Origin: JBNRMW01 sp050309795
Lineage (GTDB): Bacteria > Bacillota_I > Bacilli_A > Erysipelotrichales > Erysipelotrichaceae
DNA length: 64,000 bases
Assembly: GCA_050309795.1 (NCBI GenBank)
Contig: JBNRMW010000016.1
Span: forward strand, 1 to 64,000
Reading direction: 5' to 3'
Part shown: positions 25,081-33,668 of the stretch, in pieces
How positions within the stretch are numbered: the stretch's first letter is position 1
Layout of the letters: the number at the start of each line of letters is the position of its first letter
Notes under the pieces: model-generated
Database searches by the model: none
What the model was told of the DNA's origin: nothing
Seen by the model: only the letters and a program-made list of their open reading frames with translations
Made by a program: the position numbers and the translations under genes

Positions 25081-26601
25081 ATGTTACAAATAAAAAATCT
25101 TTCAATCATCCATACCACGACCCAACGCCAACTACTCAAAGACTTAACTTTTAGTCTTAATGCTTACGATAAAGTCGCGCTGATTTCCGAAGAAGGAAAT
25201 GGAAAGTCAACCTTGTTAAAAGCCATCGCTGATCCCGATAGCATCCAACAGTATACGCAAATAACCGGTGAGATACGATCGTCAGCGGTTATCGGTTACT
25301 TACCGCAATCGATGAAAGCAAAGGATTTAGAGAAAACCGTGACGGGGTATTTAAAACCAGCGTATCCGTATGAATATCAATCCCTCTTTGCCCAGTTCGA
25401 TTTGACGTCGATCGATCAAAGTCTACTCATGGCAGAAGTATCGGGAGGCGAGCGAATTAAAATTCAAATGGTTAAACTCTTGTTACAACAACCGGATATC
25501 TTGCTTTTAGATGAACCGAGCAACGACTTAGATCTCGCGAGTTTGTACTGGCTTCAAACATTTATCAACGATTTTAAAGGGGGTATTTTATTTGTTTCCC
25601 ATGATGAAGTCTTGTTGGAGCATTGTGCGAACGCCATCCTGCATTTGGAGCAAATCAAACGGAAAACGCAACCTCAAACCACGTATGAAAAGACAACCTA
25701 TACCCAGTATATGACGACTCGGCAACAACAACTTTTTAAACAGACTCAAGTAGCTAAAAAACAGCGCCAACAACATCGTCAACAACTTGAACGGCATCAA
25801 CAAATACGACAAAAAGTGGCCCATCGCCAACAACATATTAGTCGCCAAGATCCCCATGGTGGCTATTTATTGAAAAAGAAAATGAAAGCACTCAAAGCCC
25901 AAGAGAAACGATTCGAACAAGAACAACAACGGTTTATAGCTATTCCCGAAAGTGAAGAAGCCATCATCACCCGTTTTGATCCCAATATACGTTTAGCCAA
26001 TGGTCAAGTGGTATTAGATTATCGGTGGGATCACTTAACTATTGGTTCTAAAGTTCTTGCTCATAATGTTCAACTCTACGTGCAAGGACCAACCAAGGTG
26101 GGTATTATCGGGGGTAATGGCGTTGGTAAGAGCACGCTTTTAAAACAGGTGGTCGAAAAGCTACAGGCTTCGCATTTTTCAGTGGGCTATATGAGTCAAA
26201 ATTACCAAGAAGTGGTCGATTTCCAACAACCAATACTGGATTATCTAGCCAAAAATCAAAAAGCCGAAACCATTACAACCGTCCGTAACTTTTTGGGGAG
26301 CATGCGTTTTACAGCCTCAGAAATGGAGAAAACCTTTGGTCAAGTGAGCGGGGGCCAACAAGCAAAAGTATTGTTTTTAAAAATGGTGCTCGATCAGTGT
26401 AATGTACTCGTTTTGGATGAACCAACCCGTAATTTTAGTCCCTTGAGTGCTCCGGTCGTTCGCCAAGCTTTGATCGATTATAAGGGAGCGATTATCACCG
26501 TTTCTCATGACCGAAAGTTTTTATCGGAAGTGTGTGAAGAAGTATATGAATTAACCAAGGAAGGTCTTCAGTTAGTGGATTTTACTTATTTTATGGAGTA
26601 A
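25081..26601 (+). CDS. ABC-F ATPase, probable antibiotic resistance (ribosome protection)
   Basis: Two ATPase domains and no membrane helices in 506 aa. Domain 1 has SEEGNGKST and VSGGERIKI with LLLDEPSNDLD; domain 2 has GGNGVGKST, VSGGQQAKV and a variant Walker B region VLVLDEPTRNFSPLS. The linker between them (about residues 200-290) is rich in lysine, arginine and glutamine and would reach into the ribosome. ABC-F resistance factors displace lincosamides, pleuromutilins, streptogramins or phenicols. I cannot assign the class. ATG 25069 overlaps the end of the terminator T-run; ATG 25081, 5 nt after GGAGG, is the real start. Its own attenuator supports a resistance role. Confidence 0.85.
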   Translation: MLQIKNLSIIHTTTQRQLLKDLTFSLNAYDKVALISEEGNGKSTLLKAIADPDSIQQYTQITGEIRSSAVIGYLPQSMKAKDLEKTVTGYLKPAYPYEYQSLFAQFDLTSIDQSLLMAEVSGGERIKIQMVKLLLQQPDILLLDEPSNDLDLASLYWLQTFINDFKGGILFVSHDEVLLEHCANAILHLEQIKRKTQPQTTYEKTTYTQYMTTRQQQLFKQTQVAKKQRQQHRQQLERHQQIRQKVAHRQQHISRQDPHGGYLLKKKMKALKAQEKRFEQEQQRFIAIPESEEAIITRFDPNIRLANGQVVLDYRWDHLTIGSKVLAHNVQLYVQGPTKVGIIGGNGVGKSTLLKQVVEKLQASHFSVGYMSQNYQEVVDFQQPILDYLAKNQKAETITTVRNFLGSMRFTASEMEKTFGQVSGGQQAKVLFLKMVLDQCNVLVLDEPTRNFSPLSAPVVRQALIDYKGAIITVSHDRKFLSEVCEEVYELTKEGLQLVDFTYFME

Positions 26602-26612
26602 AGTAAAAATAC

Positions 26613-26640
26613 TTGACACCCTGTGTTTCTATGGTATAAT
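26613..26640 (+). promoter_or_regulatory. consensus promoter of the rpsP operon
   Basis: Perfect TTGACA (26613-26618) and TATAAT (26635-26640) with a 16-bp spacer and an extended TG. It is the strongest promoter by eye in the window, as expected for ribosomal protein genes. Confidence 0.9.
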
Positions 26641-26666
26641 TCTTCAGGAAAGTTGAGGAAGAAATT

Positions 26667-26939
26667 ATGGCAGTAAAACTACGTTTAAAACGCATGGGAG
26701 CAAAGAAGCGTCCCTTCTACCGTATTGTCGCTGCGGATTCCCGCGCACCTAGAGATGGACGTTTCATCGAAATCATTGGGCACTACAACCCATTAACAGA
26801 TCCCGTTGAACTGAAGATTGATGAAGAAAAAGCGCTTAAATGGTTAGCCAACGGGGCCCAACCATCGGAAACCGTCCGGAACTTATTAAGCAGCCAAGGC
26901 ATTATCGCTAAACATACCGAAAGCAAGAAAGCGAAGTAA
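26667..26939 (+). CDS. rpsP: 30S ribosomal protein S16
   Basis: A 90-aa S16: MAVKLRLKRMGAKKRPFYRIV and on through SRAPRDGRFIEIIGHYNP is diagnostic, and the length is usual. It binds 16S rRNA early in 30S assembly. First gene of rpsP-khpA-rimM-trmD, transcribed from the consensus promoter just upstream, with a TGAGGAAG ribosome site. Confidence 0.97.
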   Translation: MAVKLRLKRMGAKKRPFYRIVAADSRAPRDGRFIEIIGHYNPLTDPVELKIDEEKALKWLANGAQPSETVRNLLSSQGIIAKHTESKKAK

Positions 26940-26942
26940 ATC

Positions 26943-27188
26943 ATGGATTTTCAAAAGACACTATATGAATTAGTTGAACCGATGGTGGAAGACAAAGAAG
27001 CGCTCTCCATCCAACAACGCGAGTCTTTAAATGACAACGAAGTGATCTTAGTTGTCTACGCCAACTCCAACGACATTGGTCGTTTAATCGGTCGTCGAGG
27101 CGTGATGGCACAATCGTTACGTCAAGTCATGGGGATCGCTGGTCGAGTGAATGATTGCCGGATTAACATCCAATTTGAATCCTACTAA
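26943..27188 (+). CDS. khpA: KH-domain RNA-binding protein KhpA (YlqC)
   Basis: An 81-aa single KH domain with the RNA-binding GRLIGRRGVMAQSLRQVM (GxxG as GRRG). KhpA works with KhpB/Jag in Gram-positive bacteria and affects cell size and small-RNA handling. It lies 3 nt after rpsP and overlaps rimM, the conserved order in Bacillota. The khpB gene is not in this window. Confidence 0.93.
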   Translation: MDFQKTLYELVEPMVEDKEALSIQQRESLNDNEVILVVYANSNDIGRLIGRRGVMAQSLRQVMGIAGRVNDCRINIQFESY

Positions 27189-27693
27189 CGATTGGATCGA
27201 AATTGGTACGCTTTTAAAACCAGTCGGTTTAAAAGGAGAGATTCGGGTTTTTGTTCAAACCGATTTTATAGAACAACGTTTTAAAGTTGGTGAGACGGTT
27301 TACTATCAAGATCAAAATCGCTATTTACCATTAGAGATTGAATCGATGCGCTTGCACAAAGAGCAGGCTGTCTTGCGTTTTAAGGGCTATCCCTCGCTGG
27401 AAGCTGTCGCGGCTTTCAATCAAAAAAAGCTATTTATACATCGCCAACAGCGTCATGAACTAGCTGTTGATGATTACTATTTTGATGAATTGTTGAATTT
27501 AGAGGTATATCAAAATCAACAGTATCTGGGTAAAGTGATTGAGGTCTTTGAACAACCCGCGTCGACGATTTTAAGGATTCAAACAGACACAAATGTTTTT
27601 TTACTCCCTTTTGTAAAAGCGTTTGTCCAAGCTGTGGATCTCAAAGCAGGACGTATCGATGTCCAGTTAATTGAGGGTTTTTATGAAAATTAG
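27151..27693 (+). CDS. rimM: 16S rRNA processing protein RimM
   Basis: RimM helps mature the 3' major domain of 16S rRNA and binds S19. The protein has the N-terminal RimM domain (WIEIGTLLKPVGLKGEIRVF) and a C-terminal PRC-barrel ending with LLPFVKAFV and a short tail. The start is uncertain: ATG 27151 gives 180 aa and overlaps khpA by 38 nt, while TTG 27175 gives 172 aa beginning NPTNDW, closer to family length. Neither has a strong ribosome site, so coupling to khpA is likely. Confidence 0.9.
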   Translation: MIAGLTSNLNPTNDWIEIGTLLKPVGLKGEIRVFVQTDFIEQRFKVGETVYYQDQNRYLPLEIESMRLHKEQAVLRFKGYPSLEAVAAFNQKKLFIHRQQRHELAVDDYYFDELLNLEVYQNQQYLGKVIEVFEQPASTILRIQTDTNVFLLPFVKAFVQAVDLKAGRIDVQLIEGFYEN

Positions 27694-28414
27694 TATTTTA
27701 ACGTTATTTCCCGAGCAGTTTGAAGGATTTATGAATACATCGATTATTAAAAAAGCTCTTTTACAAGATTTTTGTTCGATGGAAATCATCAATATCCGCG
27801 ATTTTACGAAAGATAAACATCGCCGGGTAGACGACAAACCCTATGGGGGCGGTGCTGGTTTAGTCATGAGTTGTCAGCCAGTGGTTGATGCGTTACGATC
27901 GGTCAAAACGGACAACAGTTATACGATTTACTTAAGCCCAGCAGGTAAGACTTTTAATCAGGCGAAAGCCCACCAGTTAAAAGAAATTGAACATTTGATT
28001 TTACTATGTGGTCATTACGAAGGCATTGATGAACGTATCTTAGCCTATGTGGACGAAGAACTCTCCATCGGGGATTATGTTTTAACAGGAGGGGAACTGG
28101 GAGCGATGGTCGTTAGCGATGCACTTATTCGTTTATTACCGGGAGTGATTTCAGAGGCCTCCATCGTTGAAGAAAGTTTTGAGCAGGGGTTATTGGAATA
28201 TCCGCACTATACCTTGCCTGCTGAGTTTGAAGGACAACAAGTCCCCGAGGTGTTGATGAGTGGTCATCATGAACGGATTCGCCAATGGCGATTAAAACAT
28301 GCCTTGAAAAAAACCTTAGAAAATCGACCAGATTTATTAGAACAACGCACGCTTTCGGCTGAAGAAGCTCAATTTTTAGAAGAAATTCAAGCAGAAAATT
28401 GCCAAGAGTCGTGA
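27683..28414 (+). CDS. trmD: tRNA (guanine-37-N1) methyltransferase TrmD
   Basis: Methylates G37 next to the anticodon, preventing +1 frameshifts. The 243-aa SPOUT enzyme has MKISILTLFPEQF, DDKPYGGGAGLVM, the trefoil-knot SAM site LLCGHYEGIDERI and SIGDYVLTGGELGAMV. A TTG 12 nt upstream is part of the TTGAGGG ribosome site, so ATG 27683 is the start. It overlaps rimM by 11 nt. Its 3' end contains the promoter for rplS. Confidence 0.96.
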   Translation: MKISILTLFPEQFEGFMNTSIIKKALLQDFCSMEIINIRDFTKDKHRRVDDKPYGGGAGLVMSCQPVVDALRSVKTDNSYTIYLSPAGKTFNQAKAHQLKEIEHLILLCGHYEGIDERILAYVDEELSIGDYVLTGGELGAMVVSDALIRLLPGVISEASIVEESFEQGLLEYPHYTLPAEFEGQQVPEVLMSGHHERIRQWRLKHALKKTLENRPDLLEQRTLSAEEAQFLEEIQAENCQES

Positions 28415-28427
28415 AGTATGGTATATT
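28399..28427 (+). promoter_or_regulatory. promoter of rplS inside the end of trmD
   Basis: TTGCCA (28399-28404), 17 bp, TATATT (28422-28427) with an extended TG. It would give rplS expression separate from the rpsP operon. Confidence 0.65.
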
Positions 28428-28433
28428 ATTTGC

Positions 28434-28492
28434 GCCCTTAGTTGCGCTATTTATCAATATCAACTAGATACAGGGGAAGAAAGGAACTAGAC
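28434..28492 (+). promoter_or_regulatory. rplS leader, possible L19 autoregulatory RNA
   Basis: A leader of about 59 nt opens with a hairpin GCGC/GCGC (28432-28435 and 28444-28447) followed by an A-rich stretch and the ribosome site GAAAGGA. An L19 leader motif is known in Bacillota; I cannot confirm a match by eye. Confidence 0.35.
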
Positions 28493-28843
28493 ATGAACAT
28501 CAATTTGTTAAATGAAGTCACGCAATCACAATTACGCACCGATTTGCCGGAATTACGTCCAGGTCAAACGGTTCGCGTGGATGTTAGAATTCGTGAAGGA
28601 GAAAAGACGCGGATCCAAGCCTATGAAGGGGTCATCATTGCGATGAATGGTAGCGGCATCTCCAAGAGTATTATTGTCCGTAAAGTGAGTTATGGCGTAG
28701 GGGTTGAAAGAACCTTTCCAATTCACTCACCAATTGTCGAAAACATTACGGTCTTGAGAGTGGGGAAAGTTCGTCGAGCGAAACTTTTCTATCTACGTTC
28801 TCGTTCAGGACGTCGTGCTCGACTCAAAGAAGTCCGTCGTTAG
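28493..28843 (+). CDS. rplS: 50S ribosomal protein L19
   Basis: The 116-aa protein matches L19: LRTDLPELRPGQTVRVDVRIREG and the basic C-terminus FYLRSRSGRRARLKE. It sits at the 30S-50S interface. The frame is open for 17 codons upstream, but the AAAGGA site and family length fix ATG 28493. It has its own promoter and a terminator 10 nt after its stop. Confidence 0.97.
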   Translation: MNINLLNEVTQSQLRTDLPELRPGQTVRVDVRIREGEKTRIQAYEGVIIAMNGSGISKSIIVRKVSYGVGVERTFPIHSPIVENITVLRVGKVRRAKLFYLRSRSGRRARLKEVRR

Positions 28844-28852
28844 AAAAACATT

Positions 28853-28877
28853 TAACCGTCAATTTTGGCGGTTTTTT
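28853..28877 (+). terminator. rho-independent terminator after rplS
   Basis: AACCGTC (28854-28860) pairs with GGCGGTT around a short A/T loop, followed by a run of T to about 28877. Confidence 0.8.
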
Positions 28878-28906
28878 GATACAATGAAGTTCAGGAGGGT
28901 CTATTT

Positions 28907-29455
28907 ATGAAAAAACGTTCAATTTGGTGGGATCTCTTAAAGTCGATTATTGTCGCATTTGTGATTGCCTTTATCGTTCAGAAGTGGATTTTAAAGCCCG
29001 TGAAAATTGTCGGTCAATCAATGTATCCAAGCCTTTACGATGGTGAGGTTGGTTTTTCGAATGTCCTTTCTCGTAACTTTACGGATTTTGAACGCTTCGA
29101 TGTCGTCATCGTCCAACAACCGGATTCCAGCGATTTATTGGTTAAACGGTTGATTGGCATGCCCAATGAAATCATTGAATATCGTGACGACCAGCTCTAT
29201 GTCAATGGCGAAGTGGTCGCTGAACCGCATTTAGCTTCCGATCATGTGTCGTCCTATGTCGCGTCGCGCCAAATGAGTTTTACTAATGACTTTGGTCCGG
29301 TGCTGCTAGGTGAACATCAGTATTTTCTTTTAGGCGATAATCGACCATATTCGCGAGATTCTCGTTTTTATGGCCCTTTTTTGGAGTCAACCATTATTTC
29401 TAAGTCGGTTTATGTTTTATTACCGCTTGAAAATCTGCGCGTGGTTCCCCAATGA
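28907..29455 (+). CDS. lepB: signal peptidase I
   Basis: Cleaves signal peptides of Sec-exported proteins at the outer membrane face. The 182-aa protein has one N-terminal transmembrane helix (about 8-28), the catalytic serine in GQSMYPSL (about residue 39), the catalytic lysine in LLVKRLIG (about residue 81) and the GDNRPYSRDSRFYG box. It belongs to the short Gram-positive type. It follows the rplS terminator and overlaps rbgA by 4 nt (ATGA), as in Bacillus. Confidence 0.95.
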   Translation: MKKRSIWWDLLKSIIVAFVIAFIVQKWILKPVKIVGQSMYPSLYDGEVGFSNVLSRNFTDFERFDVVIVQQPDSSDLLVKRLIGMPNEIIEYRDDQLYVNGEVVAEPHLASDHVSSYVASRQMSFTNDFGPVLLGEHQYFLLGDNRPYSRDSRFYGPFLESTIISKSVYVLLPLENLRVVPQ

Positions 29456-30270
29456 GTGTCCAGTGGTTTCCTGGTCATATGACCAAGGCGATTCGCCAGA
29501 TTGAATCGCTATTACCAAGTGTCGATATGATTATTGAATGCCGTGATGCCCGCATTGTGGCTTCTTCACGCAATCCCATTATTGAAAACTTCATTGCTCA
29601 TAAACCACGTTTAATGGTTTTAACAAAAAAAGATTTAGCCGATTCGAAAATAACGCAACATTGGCTCGATTATTTTCAAGAACACGAAAAACTAGCCGTC
29701 GCTGTTGATAATCACAAAGATAATATCCGTCAACTCTTAGATCAAAAAGTCAAACAAGCCATGGCCCCCGTGTTTGAACGCCAACGCCGACGCGGCATCA
29801 AGCCACGCAAAGTTCGGGCGATGATTTGTGGGGTGCCCAATGTTGGAAAATCAACTATTATTAATCGACTCGCGAAACGAAAAGTTGTCGATGTTCAAAA
29901 TCGACCAGGGGTGACGATGGCCTTAACTCGTATTAATATTTCCAAAGATTTAGAAATTGTCGACAGTCCCGGGCTTTTATGGCCGAAGTTTGAAAGCGAG
30001 TTACAAGGGATACATCTAGCGCTTTGTGCTTCCGTGAAGACGACGGGATTTGATATGAAAGTGGTTTTAAGAGAAGGTTTTCAACGGCTTTTGGAGGTTC
30101 GTCCTCAAGCTCTTTTTGACCGCTATTCATTTTCTTTTAATTCATATGATGAATTATTGAATCACCTATTAGAAACCAGTGCCCAAACCGAAGGGGAGAT
30201 TGAGAATCGTCTCTATCACGATATTATTACCCATCAATTTGGGCCGATGAGTTGGGAAGATGTTGAATAA
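29452..30270 (+). CDS. rbgA: ribosome biogenesis GTPase RbgA (YlqF)
   Basis: A circularly permuted GTPase needed for late 50S assembly. The 272-aa protein starts with QWFPGHMTKA and has the G4 motif TKKDLAD before the G1 P-loop GVPNVGKSTI (about residue 129 onward) and G3 DSPGLLWP, which proves the permutation. It overlaps lepB by 4 nt and rnhB by 11 nt, forming the conserved lepB-rbgA-rnhB block. Confidence 0.96.
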   Translation: MSVQWFPGHMTKAIRQIESLLPSVDMIIECRDARIVASSRNPIIENFIAHKPRLMVLTKKDLADSKITQHWLDYFQEHEKLAVAVDNHKDNIRQLLDQKVKQAMAPVFERQRRRGIKPRKVRAMICGVPNVGKSTIINRLAKRKVVDVQNRPGVTMALTRINISKDLEIVDSPGLLWPKFESELQGIHLALCASVKTTGFDMKVVLREGFQRLLEVRPQALFDRYSFSFNSYDELLNHLLETSAQTEGEIENRLYHDIITHQFGPMSWEDVE

Positions 30271-30859
30271 TCGCTTTGAATTTGAAAAGAAAGCATGGGA
30301 ACATCAGCAATCGGTTTTAGGTATTGATGAAGCCGGTCGTGGCCCCTTAGCAGGTCCATTAGTGGTGGCTGGGGTTATTTTAAAGCCAAATACGACCTCT
30401 GATTTGATTGTAGATTCCAAAGCTTTAGCGGAGAAACAGCGCGTCCAAGCGTTTTTAGAAGTTTTAAAGCATGCTTTAGCTTACGAAATTAAAATCAAAA
30501 GTCCACAAGCCATTGATGCCAGCAATATTTATGCCCTAACGTTAACGACCATGCAGGAGATTGCGGATACGTTGCCGGCGGATTTAATTTTAGCCGATGC
30601 GATGCAGCTCCAACAACCCCACTCAAAAAAGATCATTAAAGGGGATCAACGAAGTATTAGTATTGCTGCGGCAAGTATTTTAGCTAAAGTCGTGCGCGAT
30701 CAACTGATGTTGGGGTATGATGCTCAGTATCCACTCTACGGTTTTAAACAGCATAAAGGTTATCCAACGAAGGCCCATTACGAGGCCTTAGCCCTTTATG
30801 GTCCGTGCCCCATTCATCGTTTGAGTTTTAAACTATTTAAACAACCCGCTTTGTTTTAG
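30260..30859 (+). CDS. rnhB: ribonuclease HII
   Basis: Removes ribonucleotides and RNA primers from DNA. The 199-aa protein has VLGIDEAGRGPLAGPLVVAGVI with the catalytic Asp-Glu pair, the VDSKALAEKQR motif and a third acidic site in ILADAMQL. It is shorter at the N-terminus than B. subtilis RnhB, lacking the substrate-binding extension. It overlaps rbgA. The stop at 30857 overlaps the ribosome site of a mini-ORF leading into dprA. Confidence 0.95.
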   Translation: MLNNRFEFEKKAWEHQQSVLGIDEAGRGPLAGPLVVAGVILKPNTTSDLIVDSKALAEKQRVQAFLEVLKHALAYEIKIKSPQAIDASNIYALTLTTMQEIADTLPADLILADAMQLQQPHSKKIIKGDQRSISIAAASILAKVVRDQLMLGYDAQYPLYGFKQHKGYPTKAHYEALALYGPCPIHRLSFKLFKQPALF

Positions 30860-30864
30860 GAGAT

Positions 30865-30894
30865 ATGCTCATCGTTTCTTATATTGGATTATGA
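30865..30894 (+). CDS. 9-codon mini-ORF coupled to dprA
   Basis: TAGGAG (30857-30862) precedes ATG 30865; the ORF reads MLIVSYIGL and stops with TGA (30892-30894), which overlaps the dprA ATG (30891-30893) as ATGA. The dprA start has no ribosome site of its own. A translated mini-ORF that hands ribosomes to dprA is the simplest reading; the alternative is a frameshift in the dprA N-terminus. Confidence 0.45.
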   Translation: MLIVSYIGL

Positions 30895-31622
30895 GAAACT
30901 ATCTGAAAAATTTGAGTTGTCATTATCAGGGTAATTACAAGAAAATTAAACAGGCCTTGCATCAACGTCAACAAGTCCCTAATTATCAAGTGAAGGGGGA
31001 CTTTGTTTGTTTTGGGGAACCGCTGTATCCGCGCTCTTTTTACGATATGGTGGATCCGCCCTGGGTTTTATTTTATAAAGGCGATATCAACTTGTTACAA
31101 AAACCCTGTGTGTCAATGGTTGGTTCTCGGCAGCCCAATAGCTATGGTCAAAAGATGGCTAGATACTTGAGTGCTTCTTTAGCCGAACGTTTTGTTATTG
31201 TGTCGGGGTTGGCTCGTGGTATTGATACGATATGTCATCAAACAGCGCTTAAAAAAGGAAAGACCATTGGCTTTTTAGGATGTGGATTAGACGTCTATTA
31301 TCCACCGGAGAATAAAGCATTAATTGACAAAATGGGTGAAAACCACTTATTATGTAGCGAGTATCCGCCATTAACGAAACCTTTGGGTCCTCATTTCCCC
31401 ATTCGCAATCGCTTAATTGTCGGAGCTAGTCGCTCGTTGGTTGTTGTTCAGGCCCGACATCGTTCGGGAACGACCAGTTCCGTTACCCAAGCGCTCGAAA
31501 ATGGCCGAGAAGTTTATTGTGTTCCCCATTGCTTCGATGACGACTTTGGCCAAGCAAACAATCATTTAATTGGGTTAGGAGCGCAGATATTGACAAAAGA
31601 AAACGTACAAGACATAGTATGA
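30891..31622 (+). CDS. dprA: DNA-processing protein DprA (Smf)
   Basis: DprA binds incoming single-stranded DNA during transformation and loads RecA; many non-competent bacteria keep it. The 243-aa protein has a Rossmann-like core: SMVGSRQPNSYGQ, IVSGLARGIDTICHQTAL, GCGLDVYYPPEN, FPIRNRLI and RSGTTSSVTQAL. The N-terminal SAM-like domain is reduced to about 45 residues and there is no C-terminal winged helix, as in related compact genomes. Translation probably depends on the mini-ORF upstream. topA follows after 24 nt. Confidence 0.93.
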   Translation: MRNYLKNLSCHYQGNYKKIKQALHQRQQVPNYQVKGDFVCFGEPLYPRSFYDMVDPPWVLFYKGDINLLQKPCVSMVGSRQPNSYGQKMARYLSASLAERFVIVSGLARGIDTICHQTALKKGKTIGFLGCGLDVYYPPENKALIDKMGENHLLCSEYPPLTKPLGPHFPIRNRLIVGASRSLVVVQARHRSGTTSSVTQALENGREVYCVPHCFDDDFGQANNHLIGLGAQILTKENVQDIV

Positions 31623-31646
31623 AATAAAGGAGTTACAAGACATCGT

Positions 31647-33668
31647 ATGAGTAAAAAATTAGTTATAGTGGAATCTCCCTCAAAAACAAAAACTATTTCC
31701 AAGTTTTTAGGGGACGATTATAAAGTGGTCTCCTCCAAAGGCCATATACGCGATTTAGCCACAACCGGTAAAGAAGGTTTAGGGGTCGATGTAGAAGGCG
31801 ATTTTGAAGCCAAGTATGTGGTAAGCCGTGACAAAAAAGATGTGGTTAAAGAACTACATAAACATGCGGAAGAAGCGGATAAGATTTATTTAGCCACCGA
31901 CCCGGACCGCGAAGGAGAAGCGATTTCTTGGCATTTAGCCAACGAATTAGACATTGATATTAATCAAGAAAATCGGGTAGTTTTTAATGAAATTACCAAG
32001 GATGCGATTTTAGCCGCTTTTGACAGCCCGCGTAAAATAGATATGGATCTCGTGCATTCACAAGAGACCCGTCGCATCTTGGATCGAATTATTGGTTTTA
32101 AGCTTTCTAAATTGTTAAAGAGCAAAATTCGGTCAAAATCTGCCGGACGGGTTCAATCGGTCGCGTTAAAAATCATTGTTGAACGCGAAAAGGAAATCAA
32201 AGCTTTTAAACCGGTTGAATATTGGTCCATTAAAGCGTTGTTTAATGAAAATAATGAAGAATTTGAAGCCGAATTAACCAAGATAAATAATAAAAAAGCA
32301 AAGGTCAATAACAAAGAGGAAGCGGACCTTATTGTTAAAGCGGTTGAGAAAGATTTAGAATTAACGAATATTACTTCGCGCACCCGTCGTCGTCAACCGA
32401 AACTGGTCTTTATAACTTCGACATTGCAACAAGAAGCGGCCAATAAGTTAAATTTCAATGCCCGTAAAACGATGAGAGTGGCTCAAAAACTGTATGAAGG
32501 TATTGATTTAGGGAATGGTCCAGAAGGACTTATTACCTATATGCGTACGGATTCAACCCGTTTATCGCAAGGTTTTGTAGAGTCAGCCTTAAGTTATATT
32601 GAAAACAATTATGGGAAAAAATATGTGGATAAATACCGTTTTTCAAACAAGAGTGAAAATACGCAGGATGCCCACGAAGGTATTCGAATGACCCAACTTA
32701 CCCATACGCCTCAAGCCTTGAAGACTTTTTTAACACCGGACGAGTTTAAATTGTATAGTCTCATTTATTATCGTACGCTAGCCTCCTTAATGGCGGCTGC
32801 TCGCGTCGAAACGACGACGTACACCTTTGTCAAGGATATTTATGAATTGAGTGCTAGTGGCACGCAAATCGTGTTTGACGGGTATTTAAATGTTTATAAA
32901 GCTTATGAACAAGCCAACGACACGTTTTTGCCGGCTTTAACTGAAAAAGAAATCTACCAACCACAAAAAGTGGAAGGAAAACAACATTTTACCGAACCAC
33001 CACTGCGCTATAACGAAGCACGACTGATTAAAGCAATGGAAGAGTTGGGCATTGGCCGACCGTCGACCTATGCGTTCATTATGGATACCATTGTTTCGCG
33101 TGGGTATGTCCAATATATGGCTCCAAGCGAAGGGTCCCGAGCGAAAGTCTTTATCCCAACGGACCAAGGCTTTTTGACCGATAAAAAATTAGCTGAAAAC
33201 TTCTCAACGATAATCAATGTGGAATATACCGCAAAAATGGAGGAAGAACTCGACAAGATTTCCCAAGGTCAACTAAACCACGTCGAGGAACTCCGTGATT
33301 TTTACGATCGCTTCCAACCCTTAGTGGATAAAGCCTACGAAACCATGGAAAAAGAACCATTAAAGATGGTTGGTGAAACCTGTCCAGAATGTGGCGGAAA
33401 CCTAGTCTATCGTCATGGACGTTATGGGGAGTTCATCGCTTGTGATAATTTCCCGACCTGTAAATACAACCGACCATTACCAGGTAAAGAAAAGAAACCG
33501 GCCGTGAAGACCGGAGAAATGTGTCCGGAATGTGGTCATGAATTGGTGGAACGGATTTCCCGTTATAAAACCAAGTTTGTGGGTTGCTCAAACTTCCCGA
33601 AATGTCGTTATATTAAACCCGACCCTGATAAGAAGAAGGCGAAAAAGGATGAACCAAAAGAAAGTTAA
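31647..33668 (+). CDS. topA: DNA topoisomerase I
   Basis: Relaxes negative supercoils. The 673-aa type IA enzyme has a TOPRIM domain at the start (KLVIVESPSKTKTI, then ATDPDREGEAISWHL), the active tyrosine in ITYMRTDSTRLS (about residue 300), and two C-terminal zinc ribbons, each CPECG plus C-x-NFP-x-C (about 574-610 and 624-660). A GGAG site lies about 14 nt before ATG 31647, a little far. Its end overlaps trmFO by 20 nt. Confidence 0.96.
   Translation: MSKKLVIVESPSKTKTISKFLGDDYKVVSSKGHIRDLATTGKEGLGVDVEGDFEAKYVVSRDKKDVVKELHKHAEEADKIYLATDPDREGEAISWHLANELDIDINQENRVVFNEITKDAILAAFDSPRKIDMDLVHSQETRRILDRIIGFKLSKLLKSKIRSKSAGRVQSVALKIIVEREKEIKAFKPVEYWSIKALFNENNEEFEAELTKINNKKAKVNNKEEADLIVKAVEKDLELTNITSRTRRRQPKLVFITSTLQQEAANKLNFNARKTMRVAQKLYEGIDLGNGPEGLITYMRTDSTRLSQGFVESALSYIENNYGKKYVDKYRFSNKSENTQDAHEGIRMTQLTHTPQALKTFLTPDEFKLYSLIYYRTLASLMAAARVETTTYTFVKDIYELSASGTQIVFDGYLNVYKAYEQANDTFLPALTEKEIYQPQKVEGKQHFTEPPLRYNEARLIKAMEELGIGRPSTYAFIMDTIVSRGYVQYMAPSEGSRAKVFIPTDQGFLTDKKLAENFSTIINVEYTAKMEEELDKISQGQLNHVEELRDFYDRFQPLVDKAYETMEKEPLKMVGETCPECGGNLVYRHGRYGEFIACDNFPTCKYNRPLPGKEKKPAVKTGEMCPECGHELVERISRYKTKFVGCSNFPKCRYIKPDPDKKKAKKDEPKES

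Noticed and set aside
25069..25083. ATG 25069 as the ABC-F start
   Set aside because: It overlaps the terminator T-run and precedes GGAGG; ATG 25081 is correctly placed after that site.
33532..33648. N-terminal extension of TrmFO
   Set aside because: It lies in another frame of the topA zinc-ribbon region and the FAD motif begins right after ATG 33649.
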